Made by a program: the position numbers and the translations under genes. A stretch of 64,000 nt of DNA from Alphaproteobacteria bacterium (GTDB lineage: Bacteria > Pseudomonadota > Alphaproteobacteria > Micavibrionales > Micavibrionaceae): NCBI GenBank assembly GCA_016699735.1, contig CP065008.1, positions 1,364,001 through 1,428,000 of the forward strand. Direction: 5' to 3'. This document shows, in pieces, positions 16,072 through 24,247 of this stretch. Under the pieces are notes generated by a model. It did not search any database, was not told the origin of the DNA, and saw only the letters and a list, made by a program, of their open reading frames with translations. Numbering within the stretch: the stretch's first letter is position 1; every line of letters starts with the position of its first letter.

Positions 16072-16868
16072 GCGAATCCGAAGAATCCGCAGGCAATGTG
16101 GTATCTGCATTTCCCCGCACGGATCAAAAGCAACAGAAGTCTTTTCAGGGCTATTCAAAATATGTGCAGGAGATCGACCCGATCGAGGAGGAGGTCAAGC
16201 TCTGGTTGATCACCATCACCGATGTCGTGGCCCTGATGCTCACCTTTTTCGTGCTGACGTATGCCATGTCGGTGCCCGAGGAGGACAAGTGGAACGAACT
16301 CTCGGCCTCCCTCAGCAGCGAGTTTACGAAAACCTTCTCGAAGCCTTATAACGCCGGACCGCAAGACACGATCAGTATCGACAAGCTCGATCTCTCGCGG
16401 GCGCTGGGTCTGCCCTATCTTAGAGGACTGATAGACCAGGCCTACGAAAAACAGGAGATAACCGACTACGTCATCGCCCAGCAGGGCGACCGCCTGATCG
16501 TGTCCCTGCCGAATGACATAATTGTTGAAACCGCCTCCCCCGAGCGCAAGGCGGAGAGCCGCGCGGCCCTGATCGCGCTGACCGACATTCTGGCCCGGAT
16601 CAAAAACCGCATCGAGGTGGTCGGCCATACGCCGCAGGCTGGCCCGGCTCCGCAGGGGGCAAACGCGGACGGCTGGACGTCATCGCTTGGCCAAGCCGCG
16701 CAAATCGCCGCCTTTCTGCGTGCAAACGGCTATGGCAAGGAAATGTTGGTGCGCGGCCTCTCCAGCGCCCGCAGCGAGGAGGGGAGCAGCGCATCCGGGC
16801 GTGTCGATATCGTCATTTTGCGCGATAACGGCCTCGAGCGCGAACTGCTGATGTTTGAACAACCCTGA
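16068..16868 (+). CDS. MotB/OmpA-family protein with retained channel Asp
   Basis: It has 266 residues. The cytoplasmic N-terminus is longer than usual (~45 residues), then one membrane helix in which D52 (ITDVVALMLTFFVLTYAMS) sits exactly where MotB has its proton-binding Asp relative to the following FF pair. The periplasmic domain is OmpA-like: IVETASPERKAESRAALIAL, VVGHTPQ in place of GHTD, then SLGQAAQIAAFLRANGY. No motA is in the window. It is coupled to the upstream MotB-like gene by a 4-base overlap. It is probably a stator or stator-accessory subunit. Confidence 0.72.
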   Translation: MSESEESAGNVVSAFPRTDQKQQKSFQGYSKYVQEIDPIEEEVKLWLITITDVVALMLTFFVLTYAMSVPEEDKWNELSASLSSEFTKTFSKPYNAGPQDTISIDKLDLSRALGLPYLRGLIDQAYEKQEITDYVIAQQGDRLIVSLPNDIIVETASPERKAESRAALIALTDILARIKNRIEVVGHTPQAGPAPQGANADGWTSSLGQAAQIAAFLRANGYGKEMLVRGLSSARSEEGSSASGRVDIVILRDNGLERELLMFEQP

Positions 16869-16925
16869 CGGGATGAAACGGCAAACCCTCTGGACCGCAG
16901 GGGACACCTGTGGCAACTTGAAGCG

Positions 16926-19900
16926 ATGAAAAGGTTTTTTTTAGGCTTTTCAGTTCTGTCTCTTTGTTTCTCTCTTGCGTACCCCCGGACGGCTCTTGCT
17001 CAGCAAAAAATTGCGGTGAGATCGGGGGCGCACGAAGATTATTCACGCGTGGTCTTCGACTGGGGCCGCGCCGTGGAATACACCATCGACGAAAGCCATG
17101 AAAAACTTCTGATCATCCGTTTCAAGGAAGCCGGACGGACGGATTTATCAGGCTTTGATTCTTCAAAGCTGGAGAATGTCACAGGGTTCCGGGTCATCAA
17201 GAACGATCCCCTGACGGTCTCAATGATCGTCCCCGAGGACAGCAAGGTCAAGGCCTTTGCGTTGGCTAATAACCGCGTGGTCGTCGATATCTATAATCCG
17301 CCGAAGGAAGACGCAAAAGCCGCCCCGGAAAAGAAAGAACCGGAAAAAAAGCCTGAATCCGAAAAGGAACCGCCAAAACAGGTGGACGCCACACCGGACA
17401 AGAAACCGGAACCCGTACCGGAAAAACCTGCCGCCGAAGCCAAAACAGAGGAACCTCCGGCCAAAGCCTCTGAAAAGCCGGAAGAAACCCCACCCTTGCC
17501 GCAAAAAGTTGAACAGGTCAAAACCGAGCCGCCGAAGGAACTTCCCCATTCCACTCCGCCGGAGAAAAAGACACCAACGGAGACTCCGGCCATCGGAACC
17601 GAAAATACGGCGAAAAACGGTCTTAAATTTTCACTGGTCCCGGAAACGGCGCAGCAAGCCAAGCCGCCGGAGCAGGCAAAGCTGACCCCGCCGCAACCCC
17701 AGCCCGAGCCGCAAGCTCAACCTCAGCCTCAGCCTCAGCCTCCGCCTCCGCCTCCGCCGCCCAAAGCCGAACCCGCTCCCCCGAAGCTTGAGGCCGATCC
17801 GGCGGCGTTGCACGTTCTCACCGTAACCTCGACGGCCTCGGTCGGACTGGCTGTGTTTGAGAATATGGGTGACCTCTGGTTCGTTACCGACCGGGATTCC
17901 GGACACCTCAAGCCGGTCGTCAACAGCAAGACGCCCTATATTTTTGCTGAAATGCAGGATCAGCCGCTCGAAGGTGGCCGCGCTTACAGAACTTCGATGC
18001 CCACAGGCTATCAGGTGAAAGCCAAGGGCGGCGAATTATCGTGGAAGGTTATTTTCGACAAGCAGGAACTCAAATTGACCCCGGTAGAGCCCGAGCGCAT
18101 CACCCGCGGCGGAAACTTTTCCCGCGGCGGAAAGCTGATCTTGCCCCTCAAGGAACCCGGTTCCATTCTGGAAATGACGGACCCGCTCACCGGGCAGAAG
18201 CTCAAAATTGTCACAGTCAAAAACGCCGAGCAATATACCGGTCCGGCGCAGGATTTCGTCGATTTCACCCTCTTGCGCTCGGTTGTTGGTCTGGCCGTGA
18301 TGCCCAAGGTCGATGACCTTAGCGTCGATCTCACCGAGAAGGGGATAGAAATTTCCCGTCCCGGCGGTCTGGCGCTTTTACCGCAAAAAATCATCGGCAG
18401 CGCTTCGTCAGATACGGGCGGCCCGCCTTCGCCCTACAAGGGTTCGGCATCAGCCGACTTTGGCCCGCGCATTTTCAACTTCGCGGAGTGGCAGAGAATT
18501 CCCTACGACTCCCTTGAGCAAAATAAAAATATAGTTTTGGCTTCATTGCCCGAATACACCAAGGCCTCCCGCGCCGAAGATTTAATCGCCTTGGCCAAGG
18601 CCTATCTCCTGAGCGGTATGGGCGCCGAAGCCCTGGGTTTCCTGAATTTCGCAGGACAGGAACTGCCGGATATCAAAAAAAATCCTGAATTTATCGCCCT
18701 GCGCGGCATGGCCAACGCCTTCGACGGCAAGACCGATGTTGCTTTGGCCGACCTTCAGCGCGAGGAACTCAAACCCTATCAGGAAATCGGATACTGGAAA
18801 GCCTACGTCCTGGCCGATCTTGGCGACTGGCAGCAGGCCATAAACGTCCTGCCCGAAAATCTCGCCGCTTTCTATGAATATCCCGGCCTCGTTAGCCGTC
18901 GTGTGGCCCTTGTTCTCTCCGAAGTCCTGCTCCGGGCAGGCCGGATCGATAAGGCCGACGAGCTTCTGGCCCTCGTCGAGTACTACAAGGACGAACTGGA
19001 CGATCCCATGCGCGCCGCTTTATCCTATCTGCGCGGGGAATCCGCCCGTCAGAAAGGTCAGAAGCAAAAGGCGCTCGATATCTGGAAGGAACTGGAGACT
19101 GGAAAGGACGACTATTTCCGCGTCAAATCCGGGTTGGCCATCACGCGCCTGCTGGATGAGGAGGGGACGATTACGAATGAAAAAGCGATCGATCGCCTTG
19201 AAAGGCTGCGTTACGCCTGGCGGGGCGACGAGGTTGAGGCCTTGGTCAATTACTGGCTCGGCAACGCCTATTTCAAGAAAAAGGAATACGTTAAAGGGCT
19301 CGGTATTATGCGCGATGCCTCTGAAGTCGCGGGGGAAACAGAACTCGGACGCCGCGTCTCCGCGGATATGAGCAAGACCTTCACCGATCTTTTCCTCGGG
19401 GCCGATCTCAAAAAGCTCAGCGCCCTCGATGCCGTGGCGCTGTACGAGCAATTCACCGAACTGACCCCGCCCGGAGAACCCGGCGACCGTTTGGTCCGCA
19501 ATCTTGCCGAACATCTGGTCAACGCCGACCTCCTGGCCCGTGCGGCAAAATTACTGGAAAATCAGGTCAACCACCGACTGAAAGGTGAGGAAAAACTTCA
19601 GGTCGCCAAAAGATTAGCATCAATTTATCTTCTCGATCGCCAGCCGCAAAAGGCAATGCAGACCTTAGGTAAAATGCAGGAATCCCTTGGCCTGATCCCC
19701 GAAGGCCTGGAAAAGGAGGAAACGGTCCGCGCAATGACCCTGCTGCGGAGCCGCGCTTTAGCTCAGGACAATCAACCCGAGCAGGCTCTGGCTTTGCTGA
19801 AGAATATAAGCGCCGCCCCCGATGTCAACCGCCTTCGGGCCGATATCTCCTGGCAGGCTGGCTATTGGGCGGAGGCCGCCGACGCGCTCAATCAGGTGCT

Positions 19901-20231
19901 GGAGGACCAGAGGCCCGGGGCGGATGGAACTTTGACGGAAAAGCAGGCACAGGTTATTATGAATCTGGCTGTAGCGCTCAACCTTTCGAACGACCGGATC
20001 GCCATTGCCAATTTACGCGAAAAATATCAGAAACTGATGGCGACATCTTCCATGGCCCATCAGTTCGAGGTAATTACGCGTCCCCGCCGGAACACAGTTC
20101 TTGCGGACCGCGATACGTTAATGTCCGTTGTCTCGGAAGTGGATTTATTTAAGGATTTTTTAGATGGCTATAAGTCGGAAACCGTTGAGAAAAAAACGAC
20201 AGGCGGAGCAGAACAAACAGGCAAGCCCTGA
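16926..20231 (+). CDS. Giant secreted/periplasmic TPR protein with Pro-rich linker
   Basis: It has 1101 residues. A signal peptide (1-25, cleavage after ALA) is followed by an AMIN-like beta domain (about 27-120: IAVRSGAHEDYSRVVFDWGR, IKNDPLTVSMIVPEDSKVKA, NRVVVDIYNPP). Next comes a low-complexity Lys/Glu/Pro region (120-290) ending in a polyproline run, a second beta-rich domain (about 295-510), and a long helical region with TPR-type pairs to the C-terminus. The position after cheZ and motB-like genes suggests a motor- or envelope-linked scaffold. Large TPR proteins at this position are typical of alphaproteobacterial flagellar clusters, but the role is unknown. Confidence 0.75.
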   Translation: MKRFFLGFSVLSLCFSLAYPRTALAQQKIAVRSGAHEDYSRVVFDWGRAVEYTIDESHEKLLIIRFKEAGRTDLSGFDSSKLENVTGFRVIKNDPLTVSMIVPEDSKVKAFALANNRVVVDIYNPPKEDAKAAPEKKEPEKKPESEKEPPKQVDATPDKKPEPVPEKPAAEAKTEEPPAKASEKPEETPPLPQKVEQVKTEPPKELPHSTPPEKKTPTETPAIGTENTAKNGLKFSLVPETAQQAKPPEQAKLTPPQPQPEPQAQPQPQPQPPPPPPPPKAEPAPPKLEADPAALHVLTVTSTASVGLAVFENMGDLWFVTDRDSGHLKPVVNSKTPYIFAEMQDQPLEGGRAYRTSMPTGYQVKAKGGELSWKVIFDKQELKLTPVEPERITRGGNFSRGGKLILPLKEPGSILEMTDPLTGQKLKIVTVKNAEQYTGPAQDFVDFTLLRSVVGLAVMPKVDDLSVDLTEKGIEISRPGGLALLPQKIIGSASSDTGGPPSPYKGSASADFGPRIFNFAEWQRIPYDSLEQNKNIVLASLPEYTKASRAEDLIALAKAYLLSGMGAEALGFLNFAGQELPDIKKNPEFIALRGMANAFDGKTDVALADLQREELKPYQEIGYWKAYVLADLGDWQQAINVLPENLAAFYEYPGLVSRRVALVLSEVLLRAGRIDKADELLALVEYYKDELDDPMRAALSYLRGESARQKGQKQKALDIWKELETGKDDYFRVKSGLAITRLLDEEGTITNEKAIDRLERLRYAWRGDEVEALVNYWLGNAYFKKKEYVKGLGIMRDASEVAGETELGRRVSADMSKTFTDLFLGADLKKLSALDAVALYEQFTELTPPGEPGDRLVRNLAEHLVNADLLARAAKLLENQVNHRLKGEEKLQVAKRLASIYLLDRQPQKAMQTLGKMQESLGLIPEGLEKEETVRAMTLLRSRALAQDNQPEQALALLKNISAAPDVNRLRADISWQAGYWAEAADALNQVLEDQRPGADGTLTEKQAQVIMNLAVALNLSNDRIAIANLREKYQKLMATSSMAHQFEVITRPRRNTVLADRDTLMSVVSEVDLFKDFLDGYKSETVEKKTTGGAEQTGKP
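17700..17761 (+). repeat. In-frame hexanucleotide repeats encoding Pro-Gln then polyproline
   Basis: Successive CCTCAG units turn into CCTCCG units inside the TPR gene. Because the unit is 6 bases, gain or loss of copies would keep the frame and change only the length of the Pro-rich linker. Confidence 0.8.
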
Positions 20232-20472
20232 ACCTGATGCTTCGCACAGCGAAGATGATATGCAATCCATTATATTTTACGAGTACCAACAGCAACTAAT
20301 CAATAAGAGAAAAGACTCACAAATAACCATTTTGCTCTTCTTGTTAATAATAACGATTGCGGCTGTTTTTTTGACACTTTCTAGTCTTACAAGAAAGACT
20401 ACGGTATATCAAAGCTCTGAACCAGTGCCCCGCACAACAGCGACCAACCCTCCACGAGGACAAAGAAAATAA
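20164..20472 (+). CDS. Small single-pass membrane protein
   Basis: It has 102 residues: a basic/polar N-terminus, one strongly hydrophobic helix (about 57-77, ITILLFLLIITIAAVFLTLS) and a short polar tail. The ATG at 20164 has AAGGA 8 bases upstream and overlaps the end of the TPR gene by 68 bases in another frame. The 3' end overlaps the 3' end of fliP on the other strand by 74 bases. The middle is AT-rich. I do not recognise a family. A later start at 20260 is possible but has no ribosome site. Confidence 0.5.
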   Translation: MAISRKPLRKKRQAEQNKQASPEPDASHSEDDMQSIIFYEYQQQLINKRKDSQITILLFLLIITIAAVFLTLSSLTRKTTVYQSSEPVPRTTATNPPRGQRK

Positions 20473-21193
20473 TCTTAAACGGCAGTGAAACCGTCACGGG
20501 CGGCAGCATCATCATCCCCATGGACATCAGGATGGAGGCTGTCACAAGGTCAATAATCAAAAACGGCAGAAACAGCATAAAGCCGATCTCAAATGCGCGG
20601 TGCAATTCCGAGATCATGAACGAGGGAATCACGATCTGAAGCGGGATCGCCTGTGGCGAGTCGAACGGCCCGGATTTACTCAACTCCACAAAAAGATCGA
20701 GGTCTTTCGGACGCGTATTGGCCAGCATAAAGGTTTTGAACGGCGCGGTGGTCTTGTCAAAAGCCGTGACTTCGTCGATATGCCCGTCGATCAGGGGCTT
20801 GATCCCGGCATCATAGGCGGCCTGCAGTGTCGGAGTCATGATAAAAAGAGTCAGGAACAACGCCAGTGAAATCATCACGGTATTGGGCGGGGTCTGTTGG
20901 ATACCAATCGCCGTGCGAAGAAAAGACAGGACGATGACAATCCGCGTAAAACACGTCATCATGATGAGAATAGACGGTGCCAGCGACAGAACGGTCAGCA
21001 ACGCGACGATCTGGATGATCCGTCCGCTGGCCGTAGCATCGCCATCCTCGCCGAAGTCTATGGAAACATTCTGCGCTACAGCAGGCGTACAGTAAAACCC
21101 AAGCGCAATAAGAAAACAAAAAGCCAGGAAACGCAGAGAACAATGAAATCCTCGCGCAGAACGAACATCCGGGCTGAAATAATTAAAAAACAT
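20399..21193 (-). CDS. fliP: Flagellar export gate protein FliP
   Basis: FliP is a core export-gate subunit of the flagellar type III system. It has a cleavable signal peptide (ends PAVAQ), then ILIMMTCFTRIVIVLSFLRT, and the C-terminal IIDLVTASILMSMGMMMLPP, all FliP signatures. I prefer the ATG at 21193 (264 residues); the frame is open to a TTG at 21238, just after fliO. It is the last gene of the minus-strand operon beginning with the FlhB-like gene. Confidence 0.95.
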   Translation of the reverse strand: MFFNYFSPDVRSARGFHCSLRFLAFCFLIALGFYCTPAVAQNVSIDFGEDGDATASGRIIQIVALLTVLSLAPSILIMMTCFTRIVIVLSFLRTAIGIQQTPPNTVMISLALFLTLFIMTPTLQAAYDAGIKPLIDGHIDEVTAFDKTTAPFKTFMLANTRPKDLDLFVELSKSGPFDSPQAIPLQIVIPSFMISELHRAFEIGFMLFLPFLIIDLVTASILMSMGMMMLPPVTVSLPFKIIFFVLVEGWSLLCGALVQSFDIP

Positions 21194-21244
21194 GAATCGC
21201 TTGCCTGAAGAAAATCGTACACGCTCAAAACCAGGCAAGAAAGA

Positions 21245-21565
21245 TTAACGATTGGCTTCCTGAGAAGCATCCACAGCATCGGGTGAGCCAGCGACGGGTT
21301 TGATTCCGGTTTTAATGACGACTTCTCCCGAGGGGCCGATAAGAACGAGATGCTGCTCGTCGTCGCATTGAATCAGAATCAGACGCCGCCTTGCATCAAG
21401 TGGCAGGGATTCAATAATCTTTAACCGCCTCTTCCCCTGGTTGTTGACGACAGGACCGGACAGGCCGAGCCTCTTGAGAACAAGAGCCAGCCCGCCCATA
21501 AGGGCCAGCACAAAAACCAGCGCGGCCAGCATACGCCCGATACTGAAAAGATCATCCGGACTCAT
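21245..21565 (-). CDS. fliO: Flagellar biosynthetic protein FliO
   Basis: It has 106 residues: an N-terminal membrane helix (about 11-31) and the cytoplasmic FliO domain (LKIIESLPLDARRRLILIQC, EHLVLIGPSGEVVI-like). FliO helps assemble the FliP ring. It overlaps the upstream Sel1 gene by 4 bases and precedes fliP, the conserved order. Confidence 0.88.
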   Translation of the reverse strand: MSPDDLFSIGRMLAALVFVLALMGGLALVLKRLGLSGPVVNNQGKRRLKIIESLPLDARRRLILIQCDDEQHLVLIGPSGEVVIKTGIKPVAGSPDAVDASQEANR

Positions 21566-22071
21566 GACGTGCTTTTCTCAATCTCTCTCAGTTTTAGAAG
21601 TTTTTTCAGAGTATAGCGGGCATCATGAACGCCGTCGTCAACCGCCTGATGAACGAAGCTGATTCCAAGAACCTCATCTTTCTCGATCCCGCACGATCCA
21701 TAAAAAAGATCAAGTCCATAATACAGCTTCGATTGCGGATGCCCCTTTTCCGCCGCAGCCTTGAAATGCTGCGCCGCCTTGCGTTTGTCCTGTTCGATAC
21801 CGCCGTACCCGGTGTGAAAAACAAGGCCGAGTTCATAAATCGCTTCGGCGTGCCCGGCCTGCGCGGCAAAGCGCAGATATTTGAAACGCCGCGCGAAGAA
21901 ACTCTCATCCGTCTCCCCCCATTCAGGAAGGGAAAAGCAGGAATAGAGATAAAGCGCATCGGGATCCTTGGTTTTGATATAGGGCTTGATCAGCTTGAAC
22001 AGTGCCTTGGGGTTCCGCCCGGTCTTCAGCATATGATAAGCGCGGCGGCGCGTGAGATACCCCATCATCAT
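21562..22071 (-). CDS. Sel1-repeat protein in the fliOP operon
   Basis: It has 169 residues with at least two Sel1/TPR-like repeats: AIYELGLVFHTGYGGIEQDK then RKAAQHFKAAAEKGHPQSKL, and a divergent third (YGLDLFYGSCGIEKDEVLGI). There is no signal peptide, so it is probably cytoplasmic. It is coupled to both neighbours by 4-base overlaps. Sel1 proteins serve as adaptors; a role in export or motor assembly is inferred only from its place before fliO. Confidence 0.7.
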   Translation of the reverse strand: MMMGYLTRRRAYHMLKTGRNPKALFKLIKPYIKTKDPDALYLYSCFSLPEWGETDESFFARRFKYLRFAAQAGHAEAIYELGLVFHTGYGGIEQDKRKAAQHFKAAAEKGHPQSKLYYGLDLFYGSCGIEKDEVLGISFVHQAVDDGVHDARYTLKKLLKLREIEKSTS

Positions 22072-22346
22072 GGTGCCTTCGCCTCCTTAAGGCCGGACTG
22101 GAAGGTCTGGATATCCAGCGCCAGCTCATCGAGCCTCTGGATCAGACCCGCAAGCAGGGGCCGCAAACTTTCGCGGACGTTAGGCGCAGATTCCGAAACA
22201 TCGCGGCACAGCCGCTCGACCCGTAAGCCAAGATCGCCAAGAACCGGGGCATGACCCTGCCGCAAGGTCTCAAACGCCTGCGAAAGAATCTCCGTCAGGC
22301 TCTCGATCTCCCGTTCCAGAGTCTCCCGATGTCCGCCAGAATTCAT
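22068..22346 (-). CDS. Small coiled-coil protein between flhB-like and Sel1 genes
   Basis: It has 92 residues, nearly all helical (REIESLTEILSQAFETLRQG; LLAGLIQRLDELALDIQTFQ). It overlaps the next gene by 4 bases. The size and helical pattern resemble FliT/FlgN chaperones or FliH-type adaptors, but there is no diagnostic motif. Its place in an operon with an FlhB-like export switch and fliO-fliP suggests a type III export role. Confidence 0.55.
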   Translation of the reverse strand: MNSGGHRETLEREIESLTEILSQAFETLRQGHAPVLGDLGLRVERLCRDVSESAPNVRESLRPLLAGLIQRLDELALDIQTFQSGLKEAKAP

Positions 22347-22369
22347 AAAACATCACCGATTTCAGTCAG

Positions 22370-22744
22370 TTATTCCCCATTCTTACTAAATTTCGCGTCC
22401 GTGTCAAAAGGATCGGGTTGGCCGTTGGCGCGGTACACATACGAAAGGATCTCCCCGACCGCCGGAAAGGTTTCGCTGGGGATCGGGCTGTCCAGCTCGA
22501 TCTTGGCCAGAAGCTGCGCCAGATCGCCGTCTTCGCGCACATAAATCCCGTTTTCATAGGCCAGTTGCAGGATTCGCTCGGCAATCGTTCCCCGTCCGGC
22601 GGCGGCAATCCTCGGCACTTTTTTCCCGCCCATGGATTCCTTGAGTGCCACGGCGGTCTTATCCTTCGGGATTTCCCTTGCATTTAAGGGCTTTAGCGGG
22701 TGTTCGCCCGCGGGATCAGACCCGTCATCGAAGAGATCGGTCAT
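22370..22744 (-). CDS. FlhB C-terminal-domain-like protein (FhlX type), no membrane part
   Basis: It has 124 residues from the ATG at 22744 (GTG at 22750 is also open). Residues ~30-115 align with the cytoplasmic C-terminal domain of FlhB after its NPTH site: AVALKESMGGKKVPRIAAAG versus SIALKYNPAEMSAPVCIAKG in the FlhB of this window, and AVGEILSYVYRANG versus AVAEVISYVYKIRG. The NPTH cleavage motif and membrane helices are missing. Such proteins can partly replace the FlhB C-terminal domain in Salmonella. It is first in the operon ending with fliO-fliP. Confidence 0.82.
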   Translation of the reverse strand: MTDLFDDGSDPAGEHPLKPLNAREIPKDKTAVALKESMGGKKVPRIAAAGRGTIAERILQLAYENGIYVREDGDLAQLLAKIELDSPIPSETFPAVGEILSYVYRANGQPDPFDTDAKFSKNGE

Positions 22745-22760
22745 TGGCACGGTTCCTGCA
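22745..22760 (+). promoter_or_regulatory. Sigma-54 (-24/-12) promoter for flgB-flgC-fliE
   Basis: The sequence TGGCACGGTTCCTGCA matches the consensus at -24 (TGGCACG) and -12 (CTGCA) with correct spacing. It lies 70 bases before flgB. The core also covers the ribosome site and start of the divergent FlhB-like gene, so polymerase binding here could affect that gene. Confidence 0.85.
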
Positions 22761-22829
22761 AGGTTCCCTCCAGCGCCCCGCCATAAAAAAACAAGGGGCC
22801 GGTGGAAAGACTAGTGTAAGGAATGCGTC

Positions 22830-23240
22830 ATGTCGACTCAAGAGATCGGCCTGCTCAAGGCTATCGGTGCCAAGCTCGATTATCTGGGCCAGCGCCACAA
22901 GGTTATCGCCGAAAACATCGCCAACGCCGACACGCCGGGCTATAAGCCCAAGGATCTGACTCCGGTCGATTTCGGATCGGTTCTCAGCGGCGTGACAGGC
23001 GGCATGGGCGTCCAGCCCGCGCAGACCGACCCCATGCATATGGGCCAGTCGGGCGGCGCCGTGGGGCAGGCGAATGACCGTAAACAGAAAACTTTCTACG
23101 AAGTGGCCCCCGTCGGCAACGCGGTGGTGATGGAGGAGCAGCTCTTCAACGCGGGCCGCAACGTCATGGATTACAACCTCATGCTCAATCTCTATCAGAA
23201 GCAGATCGGCATGATGAAAATTGCCCTCGGTGTCAGATAA
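22830..23240 (+). CDS. flgB: Flagellar proximal rod protein FlgB
   Basis: It has 136 residues, standard for FlgB. Near the N-terminus is HKVIAENIANADTPGYKPKD, the rod signature; the C-terminal helix is NVMDYNLMLNLYQKQIGMMK. It is first of flgB-flgC-fliE. The sigma-54 element 70 bases upstream would drive it. Confidence 0.95.
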   Translation: MSTQEIGLLKAIGAKLDYLGQRHKVIAENIANADTPGYKPKDLTPVDFGSVLSGVTGGMGVQPAQTDPMHMGQSGGAVGQANDRKQKTFYEVAPVGNAVVMEEQLFNAGRNVMDYNLMLNLYQKQIGMMKIALGVR

Positions 23241-23280
23241 AGCCAACGTGAGATAACGCAAACGGGAAAGGGGAAAAGCT

Positions 23281-23700
23281 ATGAGTTCAGATATGTTAGG
23301 CGCAATGCTGGTGTCCTCCAGCGGCATGAAGGCGCAGGGCACGCGGGTCCGCGTGATTGCGGAAAACGTCGCCAACGCGGACACGACCGGAAAAACCCCC
23401 GGCTCCGACCCTTACAAACGCCAGACCATCAGCTTCGCCAACGAACTCGACAAAAAAATGGGCGTCCAGCTCGTGGAGGTGGACAGGATCGGCGTGGATA
23501 AAAACGCGGAATTTACGATGCAATATATGCCCGACCACCCGGCGGCGGATTCCTCCGGTTACGTCAAGCTGCCCAACGTCAATATGCTGATCGAGATGAT
23601 GGATATGCGCGAGGCGCAAAGATCCTATGAGGCCAACCTCGGCCTCGTCGAACAGGCGCGTGGCCTGATTCTGCGGACGATTGATTTGCTAAGGGCGTAA
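23281..23700 (+). CDS. flgC: Flagellar proximal rod protein FlgC
   Basis: It has 139 residues. The N-terminal rod motif is RVIAENVANADTTGKTPGSD and the C-terminal is VNMLIEMMDMREAQRSYEAN. The ribosome site is GGGGAAAAG. It lies between flgB and fliE. Confidence 0.95.
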   Translation: MSSDMLGAMLVSSSGMKAQGTRVRVIAENVANADTTGKTPGSDPYKRQTISFANELDKKMGVQLVEVDRIGVDKNAEFTMQYMPDHPAADSSGYVKLPNVNMLIEMMDMREAQRSYEANLGLVEQARGLILRTIDLLRA

Positions 23701-23739
23701 ACGACAGGTATAGTATGAACATCCAGGGAGCCCCCCGCC

Positions 23740-24060
23740 ATGTCCGCCGATAAAATTACAGACCCGAACTTCGCCGCGAAGGCGTACACCAACTCCCTGA
23801 ATGTGGGGAGCAAGGCGGGCGCGTCTTTGGCCGATGACGGCGGCGTCAGCTTCTCGGATTTCCTGCGCGGCTCGCTCGAAAATACCGTCGGCAAGCTCAA
23901 GGCCGGGGAGCAAATGTCCGCGAAGGCCGTGACCGGCGACGCCGACGTGACCGACGTGGTCCAGGCCGTGACCGAGGCCGAACTCGCCCTCCAGACCGTG
24001 ATCGCCCTGCGCGACCGCCTCATCTCCGCCTATCAGGATATTATGCGGATGCCGATTTAG
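23740..24060 (+). CDS. fliE: Flagellar hook-basal body complex protein FliE
   Basis: It has 106 residues with the FliE pattern: SFSDFLRGSLENTVGKLKAG, then MSAKAVTGDADVTDVVQAVT and the C-terminal LQTVIALRDRLISAYQDIMR. FliE joins the MS ring to the rod. In most relatives fliQ follows directly; here about 3.4 kb of extra sequence intervenes. Confidence 0.94.
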   Translation: MSADKITDPNFAAKAYTNSLNVGSKAGASLADDGGVSFSDFLRGSLENTVGKLKAGEQMSAKAVTGDADVTDVVQAVTEAELALQTVIALRDRLISAYQDIMRMPI

Positions 24061-24079
24061 TGCCACCCCCGTTTTTTTC

Positions 24080-24118
24080 CCCTCTCACCCTCTAGGGGGA
24101 GAGGGCAGGGAGAGGGGG
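24080..24118. repeat. Intergenic GA/CT-rich hairpin repeat, copy 1
   Basis: CCCTCTC (24080-24086) can pair with GAGAGGG (24099-24105), extended inward with one mismatch. The last 24 bases (24095-24118) are identical to 26860-26883 in the same orientation. It lies just after fliE and before the RTX gene, so it may also act as a transcription hairpin. Confidence 0.75.
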
Positions 24119-24247
24119 TAACGCATGACATCATAACTAAAGGGGAAAGCCACACCTTTAATATTACTTTCAGTTGAAAGTCTTTTTTTCTTTATCCATA
24201 GTAAAAAAAATCAAAATCATTTTTTGTATGTATCTTATGGAGTCTCC

